DNA of 64,000 nucleotides from Elysia crispata (lineage: Eukaryota > Mollusca > Gastropoda > Plakobranchidae): assembly GCA_033675545.1 (NCBI GenBank), contig JAWDGP010008106.1, positions 1,154,501 to 1,218,500 on the forward strand. The letters run 5' to 3'. The translations under genes were made by a program, and so were the position numbers. This document shows, in pieces, positions 24,889-37,300 of this stretch (the first letter of the stretch is position 1; every line of letters starts with the position of its first letter). Under the pieces are notes generated by a model that was given only the letters and a program-made list of their open reading frames with translations, was not told the origin of the DNA and did no database searches.

Positions 24889-24895
24889 GAGAGTG
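24797..24895. repeat. (GA)n microsatellite in array unit 1
   Basis: Almost pure GA dinucleotides of about 95 bp, continuing with GTGA-interrupted GA to about 25138. Confidence 0.95.
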
Positions 24896-25067
24896 AGAAG
24901 TGAGAGAGAGAGTGAGAAGAGAGAGAGAGAGAGAGGGAGGTATAGATAGAGAAAAAGATAGATAGCTAACAAGATATGATGGAGAGAGAGAGTGAGAAGA
25001 GAGAGAGTGAGAGAGTGAGAAGAGAGAGAGAGAGTGAGAAGAGAGAGAGTGAGAAGAGAGAGAGAGT

Positions 25068-25124
<57 letters not shown>

Positions 25125-25684
25125 GAAGAGAGAGAGAGATTTTGCGCATTCATTTTTTTTTTTGCCCTTTCATTTATTTTTCAGGGTGGTGTAGATATCT
25201 ACGTATTTCATGCCTCCTCGCAATTTCATTTTTCCACCTCCTTTGAATCGTCGCCGTCATCATCATTATCATCATCTCCTCCTCCTCAATATCATTATCG
25301 TCTAAAAAGCCACCCGTATCGTCATCATTTTTACTACCACCACTCACACCACTAGTATCCCCTGCAATAACAACCATCGTCACCACTCTTTGCCGCTTGT
25401 TTTATTATTACTTCACGGAGATAGTTAGAGAATGGGAGAACAGAGAAATAGAGGCAGAAACAGAGAAAAAAAGGTGTTTGAAATACAGCGAAAAGGTTTT
25501 AAAAAAAAGAAAATAGGAAATAAGTAGGGCCTTGGTAGTGAGCGACAGAGAAGTTGGTCAGAAAACAGAGAGAGAGAAAGAGAGAGGGAGAGAGAGAAGA
25601 AGAGAGAGATAGATAGAGAGAGAGGGAGGTATAGAGAGAGTGAGAAGAGAGAGAGAGAGTGAGAGAGTGAGAGAGAGAGTGAGA

Positions 25685-25810
<126 letters not shown>

Positions 25811-26244
25811 GCGCATTCATTTTTTTTTTTGCCCTTTCATTGATTTTTCAGGGTGGTGTAGATATCTACGTATTTCATGCCTCCTCGCAATTTCATTAAT
25901 TTTTTCCACCTCCTTTGAATCGTCGCCGTCATCATCATCATCATCATCATCATCATCTCCTCCTCAATATCATTATCGTCTAAAAAGCCACCAGTACCGT
26001 CATCATTGTTACTACCACCACTCACACCACTAGTATCCCCTGCAATAACAACCATCGTCACCACTCTTTGCCGCTTGTTTTATTATTACTTCACGGAGAT
26101 AGTTAGAGAATGGGAGAACAGAGAAATAGAGGCAGAAACAGAGAAAAAAAGGTGTTTGAAATACAGCGAAAAGGTTTTAAAAAAAAGAAAATAGGAAATA
26201 AGTAGGGCCTTGGTAGTGAGCGACAGAGAAGTTGGTCAGAAAAC

Positions 26245-26309
<65 letters not shown>

Positions 26310-26431
26310 TATAGATAGAGAAAAAGATAGATAGCTAGCAAGATATGATGGAGAGAGAGTGAGAAGAGAGAGAGAGTGAGAGAGAGAGTGAGAGAGTGAG
26401 AAGAGAGAGAGAGTGAGAAGAGAGAGAGAGT

Positions 26432-26436
<5 letters not shown>

Positions 26437-26516
<80 letters not shown>
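26437..26516. repeat. (GA)n microsatellite in array unit 3
   Basis: Pure GA run of about 40 units closing the array; unique sequence resumes at about 26517. Confidence 0.95.
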
Positions 26517-27338
26517 ACTCACGGCAAGCTAGTGCACTTTTTCGCGATTACTAGTCTAGTGGTGACAAAATATTATAACTCTAGACTTTTCAACCCTGTC
26601 AAACCCGTATATGATATTGGGAAGCACATAAAAGTAACTGTGCCGCGTGGCCACTGCATTAAATAAATGACATTGAAAGCCAGCGATTGGTGCCAATTTC
26701 GATTCAAAAGATGCAACCGAAACACAAGTAAATTATATATAAAACATTTTTTATATGATCATATACCCTTTTATTATCAAAATGGTTCGCTTCAAAGTTC
26801 AAGATATTGGGTTCATGGGATTGGATGTAAAACCTACTAATTTTAGCAAAGTCAAAGCCGCAAGATCACTGCTCATGATGGACTCCGTTTAAAAAAAAAA
26901 GATCAACCATTAGAGCGTAAGCTTAAATCAATCAAGCATACTGATGCGTGCATAAAAAAACAAAAAAAAAAAAAACAACCTAATAACAACTACAAAAAAC
27001 AAAACAAAACAACAACAACAACAAACAACAAACAAACAAAAAAAATCCGACATAATCAATTCAAATCATTTATTTGACAATGCGGGTTGTTAACCTTTTC
27101 AAATAACAAACCGGTTTTGCTACTGCTTACTGCCACTACTGCCGGACTGCAGTAACTCCTAAAAGCTGGCGACTGCCTAAACACTGAGCAAATGCGAGAT
27201 GCCGGTGAGGCAACTCAGGCAAGACGAAAACATTGTGCAATGGGCCATTGAGCAGTTCACTTGCACCTAAGCACCGCATAGTTGTATTTGGGATGTTCAT
27301 TTACGAAAGGCCGAGATAACAGAAATCGATTCGCTCTA
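26517..27338. other. Intergenic, A-rich stretch, no gene seen
   Basis: Includes CAAA-rich simple sequence at about 26960-27050. A 36-codon frame at 26782 (MVRFKVQDIGFMGLDV...) has no recognisable homologue and is treated as chance. Confidence 0.4.
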
Positions 27339-27605
27339 GATCTAGATAAAGTTGATTTGTATAGCAATTCCTACTCCGGTCTAGATCTAGACAAGTAAGT
27401 AGTATACCACTTACCAACCCCAACAAAAATGATTCAGATCTAAAAAAAAGTAGAATAGGTCTAGATCTAGATCTAGATCAGATCTAGATCTATTTTTCTT
27501 TATTTAGACATAGATCTGCCTGGAAATGATCTAGAGAACTATCCGGAAAATACCTAGTAAAATAGGTGAGATAACTATTCTATCCAATCTAGTTCTAGGT
27601 CTAGA
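27339..27605. repeat. CTAGAT-rich degenerate repeat patch
   Basis: Many copies of the overlapping palindromes TCTAGA and AGATCT, densest at about 27458-27491. A similar patch lies just upstream of the CHTF18 gene (46200-46640). Confidence 0.8.
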
Positions 27606-27930
27606 ATTTACCTTCTTAGCTAACTGGATCAAGATTCCAGATGAAAATTAGTTGTAGTAGGTTAGAGGAACTTGAGATTATATCAGAACTTAAATACATT
27701 TGAGACTTTTTAATTTCCTTGAAAGTTATAAATCAGTTTAGCCTGGAACCTTCAATGGATTGATAATCATAAGTGACTTAAAAAAGAAAAAAACAACAAC
27801 AAAAAACAACCAGGTTTGGGGGTGGGGTTGGAGGATGATGAGTCACAGGTCTAGATCTATATTGCTTAGGGGCCTACATTTTCTGTTGAAGTTTTAGGAA
27901 ATAATAAAAAATTTCTTGCATTGTCAATTA

Positions 27931-28168
27931 CAATTCATGGTAAATTTGCAGATATCGGTCCAACTCATGTTAGGCTTCACAATTGAATATTTCTCGGCGA
28001 ATTCATATTTTAATGGGATTTTAGAGCAACACAAACATGCTTATAGTTATACCTTGAAAAGTATTTATTTGCGACGAATAAAATCTTCATATTTGTGTTC
28101 ATTAAGAAAATTACAATTTTAAATTCTAAAGTGAGTTGGGCCGATAACTGCAATAATACCCAATTTAC
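27931..28168. mobile_element. MITE, copy 2 of the ~220-bp terminal-inverted-repeat family
   Basis: The body is 27939-28160. The left end is GGTAAATTTGCAGATATCGG; the right end is the reverse complement of GGTATTATTGCAGTTATCGG. The interior matches copy 1 at 18722-18940 in the same order (for example TTAATGGGATTTTAGAGCAA and TATTTGCGAC). Flanking 8-mers CAATTCAT and CAATTTAC are an imperfect (6/8) target duplication, so this copy may be older than copy 1. Non-coding. Confidence 0.85.
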
Positions 28169-28289
28169 GTATATATTTAAAGTAACACTAAAACACAATA
28201 CCAGGAACTTAAAAAAGGGAAGGCAAAATACAACAATTTCTCATTCCCACAACCTTTTCCTTGCTCCATCCTCATCATTCTTTGTAGTT

Positions 28290-28549
28290 TGTCTTTCTTT
28301 CCCACCCTCCCTACCAACAATTTGAAGCCTCAGTTTTTGTTTCTCTTTCTTTCCCACCCTCCCTACCAACAATTTGAAGCCTCAGTTTTTGTTTCTCTTT
28401 CTTTCCCACCCTCCCTACCAACAATTTGAAGCCTCAGTTTTTGTTTGTCTTTCTTTCCCACCCTCCCTACCAACAATTTGAAGCCTCAGTTTTTGTTTGT
28501 CTTTCTTTCCCACCCTCCCTACCAACAATTTGAAGCCTCAGTTTTTGTT
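28290..28549. repeat. 52-bp minisatellite, five copies
   Basis: The anchor CCCACCCTCCCTACC starts at 28301, 28353, 28405, 28457 and 28509, an exact 52-bp period. Copies differ mainly at TTTCTC versus TTTGTC, and runs of like copies (two of one type, then two of the other) show stepwise expansion. Confidence 0.97.
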
Positions 28550-28913
28550 TGTTCCATCTCCATGTCCACATGATGTAGTTTTGAGAAAATGGCTTTTAAA
28601 CTTTCACTCACTTTTACTCATGTGTTGGTTAGAGAACAAATGTAAGAGAACTTGATCCATTTTGCTTGACTGTTGGTTCTAAATTTAACAGGGCATATAG
28701 ATAATGTTTTTAGGGGATGGAAATTGACGCAAGCTCTAATTTTAGTGAAACTGGACATTGAACAAATGAAAACTGAAGCATCGAACTGTCTAGTCTCATC
28801 TTCTAGTCGGCCTGATTTTTCATATTTTTTTAATACTAGAGTTTCACAATTTACCTGCCTGTCTGTCCCCCTAAATGTACAACTCTTAATTTACATTTCT
28901 CTCATCCTCAACC

Positions 28914-29078
28914 TCTCTCTTTCTGCCTCACTGTGACTGTTGTTTAACTACCCTCTTTATTTCTTTGATATTATATTCTATATGTGTGCCCCAGCCCTCT
29001 CTTTCTGCCTCACTGTGACTGTTGTTTAACTACCCTCTTTATTTCTTTGATATTATATTCTATATGTGTGCCCCAGCC
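28914..29078. repeat. 82-bp tandem duplication, two copies
   Basis: CTCTCTTTCTGCCTCACTGT through TGTGCCCCAGCC occurs twice in a row, starting near 28914 and 28996, with near-identical sequence. Confidence 0.95.
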
Positions 29079-29655
29079 CTCTCTTTCCACTTTTCTGTCT
29101 GTCTCTCTATCTCTCTGAAATGGTGAATCTGTTTACTTTGGTTTTTTTTTTTTGGTATGCTCTCAATTTTTATATGGAGGCTGTTTTTTTTATAACTAGC
29201 AAATAAAGTATATAAAATACCATTTTATTGATGCCATGAAGATAAAAAATATTTTAAATGAGAGCAATAACAAATTAACATCCTCATCTTTTTAATCATA
29301 CATGAGCATGGCAAATTATAAAAGATTTGTAAATCTCTGGTTCTTCAGAATTGCTTGCAACATGAGATTGTCTACGTACAAACTCTTAATAAATCTTCCA
29401 ATATATGGGCTGAGCAGAGCAGATTTTTGATGATTTGCCTCTAGGTGAGTTTTTAACATCTCATGTTATTTTTTGAAAAGCTCTATTGGTATTACTGGAC
29501 TTCTACTCCCATCATAAATACAATATGAAAATGCATCTTTTCTCTATGATTTCCATATGCTAATTACAAATATGACAGTTTTATTCAACGCAATTAATAA
29601 GTTAATGAGACATTTGATATTTATTAATGCACTTTTTCAGTAGTCCTTTCACTGC

Positions 29656-29800
29656 GCTATGTTTGGGATCTCCTAAACTTCAAAGAGTGTAGTTCAGGAT
29701 GGCTGATACGCAGTAAATGCTGGTATTTTACCGCAAAGGAACTAAAAGTAAGATTCAATACAAGATTAATGAAAGGGAGTGGTACACCAGATCATAAGAT
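29656..29800 (+). repeat. 145-bp dispersed repeat, copy A
   Basis: From GCTATGTTTGGGATCTCC to CCAGATCATAAGAT. It matches 30840-30983 in the same orientation at about 90% by eye. It could be the edge of a transposable element or of a segmental duplication; no inverted termini were seen. Confidence 0.88.
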
Positions 29801-29949
29801 GCATGTGACTTTCAGAAACAACAGGGAAAGCCGAAGTAGACACCGTAGATGGGAGAAGAAGTTCTAATTTATGTCAATATTACACCATGATGTCAGTGTC
29901 CTGTGCATATCGAATCATTTAGAACTGCTTCATTTCATCTTGGGTTTAT

Positions 29950-29984
29950 AGTGCATGCCTCCTTGACCCAAGGGGGCATGCACT
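29950..29984. other. Strong hairpin, 16-bp arms
   Basis: The left arm AGTGCATGCCTCCTTG pairs with the right arm CAAGGGGGCATGCACT around the loop ACC, with a single G:T wobble. It lies between the two 145-bp repeats. No gene is assigned. Confidence 0.8.
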
Positions 29985-30839
29985 TTACATTTAGACTTAC
30001 GAGACAACAGGTTAACGGGTAACATGTGGGCAGTAAAACAGTAGCACTGACAACACTCTCCCCTTGTAGAGGCAATGTATACCTCTAATTTATTATTCAC
30101 TGACACGTGGATTAAGAATCTTCATATGTGACTGCAACCCTCTCTCCGTAGAGGTGCCTATCAAAGCAGCAACATAAGCTCACAAAAGTTGAGAGCCATA
30201 TGCAGGTTCACAGCATCTTCCTAGTGAGCAAAAAATGTAGACATTCTGTCAGCCACAATATAAACAGAAATTACTGATTAAAAAAAATGCTATGTAACTA
30301 CATGCACATTATTGAATTACAATTTTAGTGGCATTCCAAGCAACTTTAGATTTTAAATTTTAGGTGCCATATTATATAAAACTAAGCCTAGATCAAAGCC
30401 CAGCGTGCTAGACAGATTGTATAGACCTCTCTTCATTCTGTTTCAATGTGCTGTATGCATCTGAAAAAATTATGCATCATTAAAATCAAGAAACCATGTA
30501 GCAAGACAAATCCAAAGGATCTTAGCAATATTTAATTGCGTTTCAGTACATTAGATACCTGTGTAAATGACCAGTAATCATATCAGCCTCAGAATTCATT
30601 CGTAGATGTTTACTTTAAAATATAAAAAACTAGGATCAGTTTTACAATGCCTATTGTCACCAGCAGTAGGTAGGTCTGCACCTCGGCCTAAAATTTTGAT
30701 CAAACTTCCACTGCTCTGTGTATATCTAGATCTCTCTCTTATCTTAGAGAGGAAATCAGTCTAGTAACTTATGCTAACTTGATCTAAGAAAGTACGCGAT
30801 AGTGTGAAATCAAGCTGAATTTTGTTAAAATTAAGTAAG

Positions 30840-30983
30840 GCTATGTTTGGGATCTCCTAAACTTCAAAGAATGTAGTTCAGGATGGTTGAGAGGCAGTAA
30901 ATGCTGGTATTTTACCACAAGGAACTAAAAGTTAGCTTCAATACAAGATCAATGAAAGGGAGTGGTACACCAGATCATAAGAT
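30840..30983 (+). repeat. 145-bp dispersed repeat, copy B
   Basis: Direct-orientation partner of copy A at 29656-29800, ending about 360 bp upstream of the MMD start codon. The two copies bracket about 1.04 kb of otherwise unique sequence. Confidence 0.88.
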
Positions 30984-31340
30984 TTGAACATAATGCAGTT
31001 TTCAAGGTCTCTGCTGCATCCAGCACACGGGAAAAAAAAAGTTACACAAAGCAATCAAGCTTGGCAGGTAATTTATCTAAAGATTGAATCATCATATCAT
31101 GCTATGACTACAATCTTCAAATTAATATCTTTTATGTTTTTCAGATTAGCCATCTGTGTGCAGCTGTTGGTAGGATTAACTCATCATGTAGCAAAGGCTC
31201 TGAATCTTCTTACACCAGGAAATAATCATGAGAATGTGATGAGATCTCAGTGAATTGGTTATGTATATAAAGTGGAACTAAAAAACTACATGATTGAGTT
31301 GACTTTTGCCAGCTGACATTGTAGAGACTCCATCACTACC

Positions 31341-34300
31341 ATGGCTAGCTCGCTTTTGCGACAGATCTCTTCTAGTGCTGATTTCTCAAAGTATGTTATG
31401 TCGCTTTAATAGTTTTACTTCCTTCTTGGAAGGTGAATTTTTTTCTCCTTTTTAAATTTTTTCTCACCTGAAATTAACATATATAATATTATAAAACTGT
31501 TTCAATAATTTGCAACATATCTTGATATGAATTTCTTGCAGCTCTATCACATTATAATGTCTTCTGCGGGATATTTAATTGTGATATTTGAACCTCCTGA
31601 AGAGCACTATTTGATTGTGCACAAATTTTCTTTTCTTCACTGTCTTTTTATCCAAATTTACGCCTTAGCTGCATGAAACGACCTTTTTTATCCAAAAATG
31701 CTAATATTATGGTTAGGCTGAAGTGGGTAATTTAAATAATCATGTTTGACATGTAATTTCTACATTGTTCCTTCCAAGTCCATTTTGATACATATATATA
31801 ATTATATGCTTTAAGTTTATCACGTCATTGTAATTAAAGTTGGCTTAAAGGCTGCACCCGAAAAAAAAAATTTTTTTTAAAGCTGCACATTTTTTGATTG
31901 ATTCATTAGCATGTTTTATTTTTCAATCTTACATTTTTACCTTTTATTAAAGACTTTTAAAAACAATTTTTTTTTCTAAACTAGTTATACCTCATGAACA
32001 TTTTTTGGAAGCTTTGGAAAAACAAAAGTGTTCAACGTACCTGGAATCACTCTTCTATATCACACCTAGATCTCTCTGGACTTCCAATGTGATGTCACAA
32101 AGATCTAATACTGCTTGCAATGTTATTAATATCAGTATCTTTCAACGGTGTAGTTCCTTAGGGCAAACGCTAAATTGATTGATATGTTGATTTGCGAAAA
32201 TCTTAGTGTAAAGGTATCGACTGATATATCTTTTCTGCAGATGCATTCCCTATTCACATTAGTATGATGTCATTGTCAGTTTTCCAGAGAGTGAAGTCAA
32301 GATCTAAATCTTATTTTCTTGCTAATTTAGCCACAATGTTAAGACCCTCGTAATCAGCAATTGATGAAGAATACTCCATTCATATATATGTTTAGAATTA
32401 AAAGCACTGCTAATTTTTCAAATTAAAACCTCTTACTGTATAAATGGATAGACTTGATGAGTGAGCGGCAACATCAAGATTCAGAAACCTTTATCAATCT
32501 AAAACTAAGATGTCTCGTCATTGTCTAATGTTTGCGGTGTAGCATGATTGTTGATGTGTTTTACTTACTTCCATTCATTTTTTCATTTTTTTTTTTTTTC
32601 TATTTTCTTGCAATGGCTTTAAAAATAAATTTTGACTGCAAATTTGTTTATACAACTGTGTTTTGTCACTTTTAAAACTTTTCACCTTTCAAGATTCAAA
32701 AATCGTCCTCCCCTGAAAGGGGAGCAGTACCAGCCCACAGATATGGAGCACCTGGCCAATGTCATCACTCATGGGGTATGTCACAAAAAATTATTCACTT
32801 GCACATGTCTAATCACTGGCATGAATTCAATTTTTGTTTTGGTTTTTTTTTGGTCTTGATGTATTTAGTATTAGTAAAAAAGGCAAGTCAAAATGTTGTT
32901 GGAGCCTGTAGAAAAAACTAAACGTCCACTTCAAAGTAAAGAAATTTGGAGGAAAATGCTTGCTATAAGTTCTTGATAAAAATGAGGAAAAAAATTATCT
33001 TTAAGTATGTGAGATAAAAGATAATCCAAAAACATGTAAAACTATTAAACTTTCATGAGTTGATCATACCTCTATTTAGAAAAAGACAATGTAAGGGCAA
33101 TGCTTTCATAATTTGTTCAAGAAATTTCAGGTAGATAACAATGTCCAGTGAGATTAACAAAATGTCTATATTTTCTGTCTTTGATATGAACTGCTTTCTG
33201 TCTGCAAACTTAAGAAACCTTCTTGATAATACATAGCAGCATGTGTCAGAAACTATTTCTGTAATTTTCAAAGCATCTGTTTTTTGTTTTTTTGTTTTTT
33301 TTCCTTTGAAAGGAATGGCAGAGTATATTTCTGTCTTGGCCAACCAACTTTGTTTTTCTCGTCCTTTACGCTGAGGGTAAATACTACTTTGATTCATTTT
33401 CAACACATTCTTTTTGTAGCTGTGTCTGAATTCTACATCTGTTTCTGTTTCTCTCAAAATATCTGACCATGTTCTTTGCAAAGTCTTCCAATATGGTCTT
33501 CTTTATGATGTATGTGGCCCTCTTGATGTTTTATGTGGCTCTCTGGTCTTCTTTTCTATGTGGATAATCTATCTGGTCTTCTTTTCTATGTGGATAATCT
33601 ATCTGGCATTCTCACATGATTTATGTAGCCTCCTCCATGTTCTGTGTTGTTTCCTCTATGATCTATGTAGCCTTCTCCATGTTCTATGTGGTTTTCTCCA
33701 TGATGTATGCGGGCTCCTCCGTGTTCTGTGTTGTTTTCTCTATGATCTAAGTGACCTTCTCCATGTTCTATGTGGTTTTCTCCATGATCTAAGTGGCCTT
33801 CTTCAAGTTCAGTGTGGTTTTCTCTGTGATCTATTTGACCTTTTCCATGTTTTTTTGTTGTTTTCTCCATAATCTTTGTGGCTTCCTCCATGTTTTGTGA
33901 TGTTTTCTCTATGACCATTGTGGCCTTCTTCACGTTCTTTGTGGTTTTCTCCATGATCCATAAAATCTTTTCCATGACCTATATGGTCTTCTCTATGTTC
34001 TGTATTGCCCTCTGCATAAACTATGTGGTTTTCTCCATGTTCTGTATGGATAATTTATCTGGCATTCTCACAAATACTTTCCCCTAAGAATCTGTGCTAG
34101 AAAGATAATATTGGCTGTCTTCCTCAGAGTTTTCTACTTATGACACAGATATGGTTCATTCTTATCCTCAAGTAGACCATGGCTTGTTGGTTTCAATATT
34201 TATTATCCTGTTTAAATATTGATCAGATTAAATTCCTAAAAATGGAAATCCTTGACTCTCATATATTTAAATGATTAATTCGATGTTGAAATTTCTACTT

Positions 34301-37300
34301 TTTACATTGGCTATGCTAAAAATACGATGTCAGTCGATTTTTGATCCTCCACAGCTGTCAATTATTCTTTCAAATCCATAATTTTTAGCTTCATTCCTTC
34401 CAATGGCAGCTACTGTAGGTTCAGTGACACCAATTTTCAGGACTTTTTGCTGAACAGGTTTTATGATCACTTCAACTTGTCTCAATGAATACTTTAACTT
34501 ACTTCACTATTAACTCCGTCAGTTTTCAGGTTTTAATACATGAAGACTAAGCACCAAATTGATTTGTTTTATTCATTCTATTGAGATCATCTTACCATAG
34601 GTAATATAGGGCATAGTGAGGAGGAAGCTCCGCTACTCCAATTTTGTCCAGTATTTTTATAATTTATTTTTTTTGCCCTATTTGTAGATGTGGATTCTTC
34701 CTAGTGCACTGGCTCTGATATTTATGGCCTACATGTCCCAGAGCGGCCTGCAGCTGACCACAACTTTACTCTTTGGTTTTGCCTTGGTTCTGCTTTTCTC
34801 CACTTCAACCATCTTTCACATGTTATCATACAGTGGGAAGTTCCCGTAAGGAAACTTTTTGGAAGATTTAGTTATTCAGTTTCTGTATTTTGCGAATTTT
34901 GAGATTATTTACATGTTTAACATTTTTAACCTAAGAATACCTCATTTCAGAAATGTAACTTCAGGTTTTGGCTAGGTTAAGTCCTATTCTATTTGTTTGT
35001 AATTAATGGTGCATTTTTATGTAGAGGAAATTATATTCTTCTGTTATTTCTTATTCATATCTGTTTATATGGTCATGTGAGAAATAAAATAAATCTTCAT
35101 TTTACCAATTAAATCTAAATTATGAAAATTAGACACTGCTTTTTTACCTGTTCTTTTTGTATACAGAGCATGGCGCAGATTTTTCCATATAGGAGACCGA
35201 GCTGTGATATATGTATTCATCGCCTCCTCCTACACTCCATGGTATGTCAAGAACAATAGGTTATTCAGCTAAAATGGGTTTGTAATTTGTGACCCACCGG
35301 TTAAGGAAGTCTGAAGCAGATTTCCAAACTTGATAAGGACAAGAATAAATTTACCTTATCTCTTCAGTTTAGGTAACAACAGAATTATAAGATTCAGTCC
35401 CATAATTTACATGTCTGTCTGCAAGTGATTCATGCTTATCATCAAATGTCAATAAAAATTCATGTGTGTTTGGATACAGAACAGAATTAAAATGCAATTT
35501 GTCATTTTGATCGCAGTATCAAAGCAGTATTTAGATAGAACACATTCCTCTATCTAGAGCCTGATAGCCAAGAGTATTTATGAAGAATAATATATGAAAT
35601 TAAGGGTCTTTACTCTTCTCTTGTTCCAGAAAGTTACTCTAGTTTTTTATCATGAAGGAATTTTATTATTAGAGATATAACCCAATGTGATATTTCAAAT
35701 TTTAAATAGTTATCTTTCTCTTTATTTTTTGTCTCAATTTCCTGATAGCTTGAGCTGATATTAAAAAAAAAATCAACTTTGAGTTGAGAATACTCAATTC
35801 CATTAATTTTAACGCTTTACGGCCATCAATATCAGGAGACATATGGTTCATCTCATCACCAGCATATGCAGAACAATACGTTTCAGCTCTTTAATATCTG
35901 TTACATGAAATGTGGCTCTACTAATTGCTATATTACAAGACACATGGTCCTGCTCATTACTATTAATTTCATAACTAAAGGTTTCATTCTCTGCCTCCAG
36001 CAGCAAGACACCAAAATTACCAACATTTAATGGACACGAGGTCATTATTGAAGTTCATAACATGACCTATGGTTTAGCTTATTATCTTTGATTCCAATTC
36101 ACAGGGTTCAATTCATCACTATTAATCACTCACCTTTGGTTGTGCTCACAATCAAGTTTCCAGTACATAGGAAATATCTGTTTTGAAGAAGTCATTGTGT
36201 GAACTTGAAATTTTTAGACAATGTAATTATATCTACTCTACACTTACTATATCATAGGTTACCAAATATCTTTTACAATTACGCAATGGTTTTGTTTTAA
36301 TGGCAAGTCTCAAAATGTATGGTGCTTGCTTCATTTTTTTTCTTTTTTTCTTCTTTTACCCCAGGCTGATTCTCAAAGAATTTCACTCATGGGCAGAGGA
36401 GGTTTTATGCTTAGTGTGGATTTTAGCTCTTCTAGGTGTTGCCTATGCATACATTTACCATGAAAAGTTAGTATGGTTTGATTAAAACAACAATCTTTTG
36501 TAATGAACTAAAACTAGAACTAAGGTAAAAAAAAAATTAAAGTGATATGAAACTTAATTTGGTTAAGCTCTTTTGGTATTGTATGCATTTTCTGTTATTA
36601 TAATTTTGAATGGTGAAAAGCTATGTTGAATTGAGCAGGTAGTAAACTATGCAGGAAAAATACCAACTAGTCTAAAAAAAATCAAGAAGTTAAGTCATCC
36701 CCTTCTCTAGTTGCAACTGGGTAGTTTATGTCAATGCTTTTTTGTTGTTTTTTTTTTTTTAAAGAAAACAGACAAGAAAGTGAGATTTATCACAAGAATA
36801 AGGACTGCTTTATGTTGTAATTTCTTTAGTAAAAACAGCAAGTTCTGTACATCCCCAATCTTTTTTAAAGGTCCTTCTAATTTCTCAACATAATGTTTGG
36901 AATCTCTGCAAAGAATGCCTATAAGTGTACTACCTTGCGGGGTCCATAGAAAAATTTTGCAGGAGTCTTATTCTATAGGGAATTAATCAAATCATATTTA
37001 TCACATTAATATGTTCAAGTCATAAATCATAATTATGTATCACGGTAAGTACCAGAAAATCATATCAGTAAGATCTTTTCTTTATCCTGATAAATTTGTG
37101 CCTGAGATGGCTAATACATATGTAGCCAAATGTATGCAGGAGCAAACTCCATAAATTTTTCCTTTTATCTCAAAATCTTTTCTTTGTCTTTGATAAATTT
37201 AAGCCCGAGAGGATTAATACATTATTGTATGCAAGAGCAAATTCTAAATCAGGAGATAAATTTTTCCTCTTATCCTAAAATCTGCATCTGAACTCATCAT

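Noticed and set aside
24515-25153. Long Ser/Leu frames on the minus strand and Arg/Glu frames on the plus strand
   Set aside because: Direct translations of (GA)n/(TC)n tracts in the tandem array.
26782-26892. 36-codon frame MVRFKVQDIGF...
   Set aside because: No homologue recognised; short, in AT-rich DNA, followed by an A run with no donor of quality. Likely chance.
29656-30983. LTR retrotransposon made of the two 145-bp direct repeats
   Set aside because: No priming site, polypurine tract, target duplication or gag/pol-like frame lies between the repeats.
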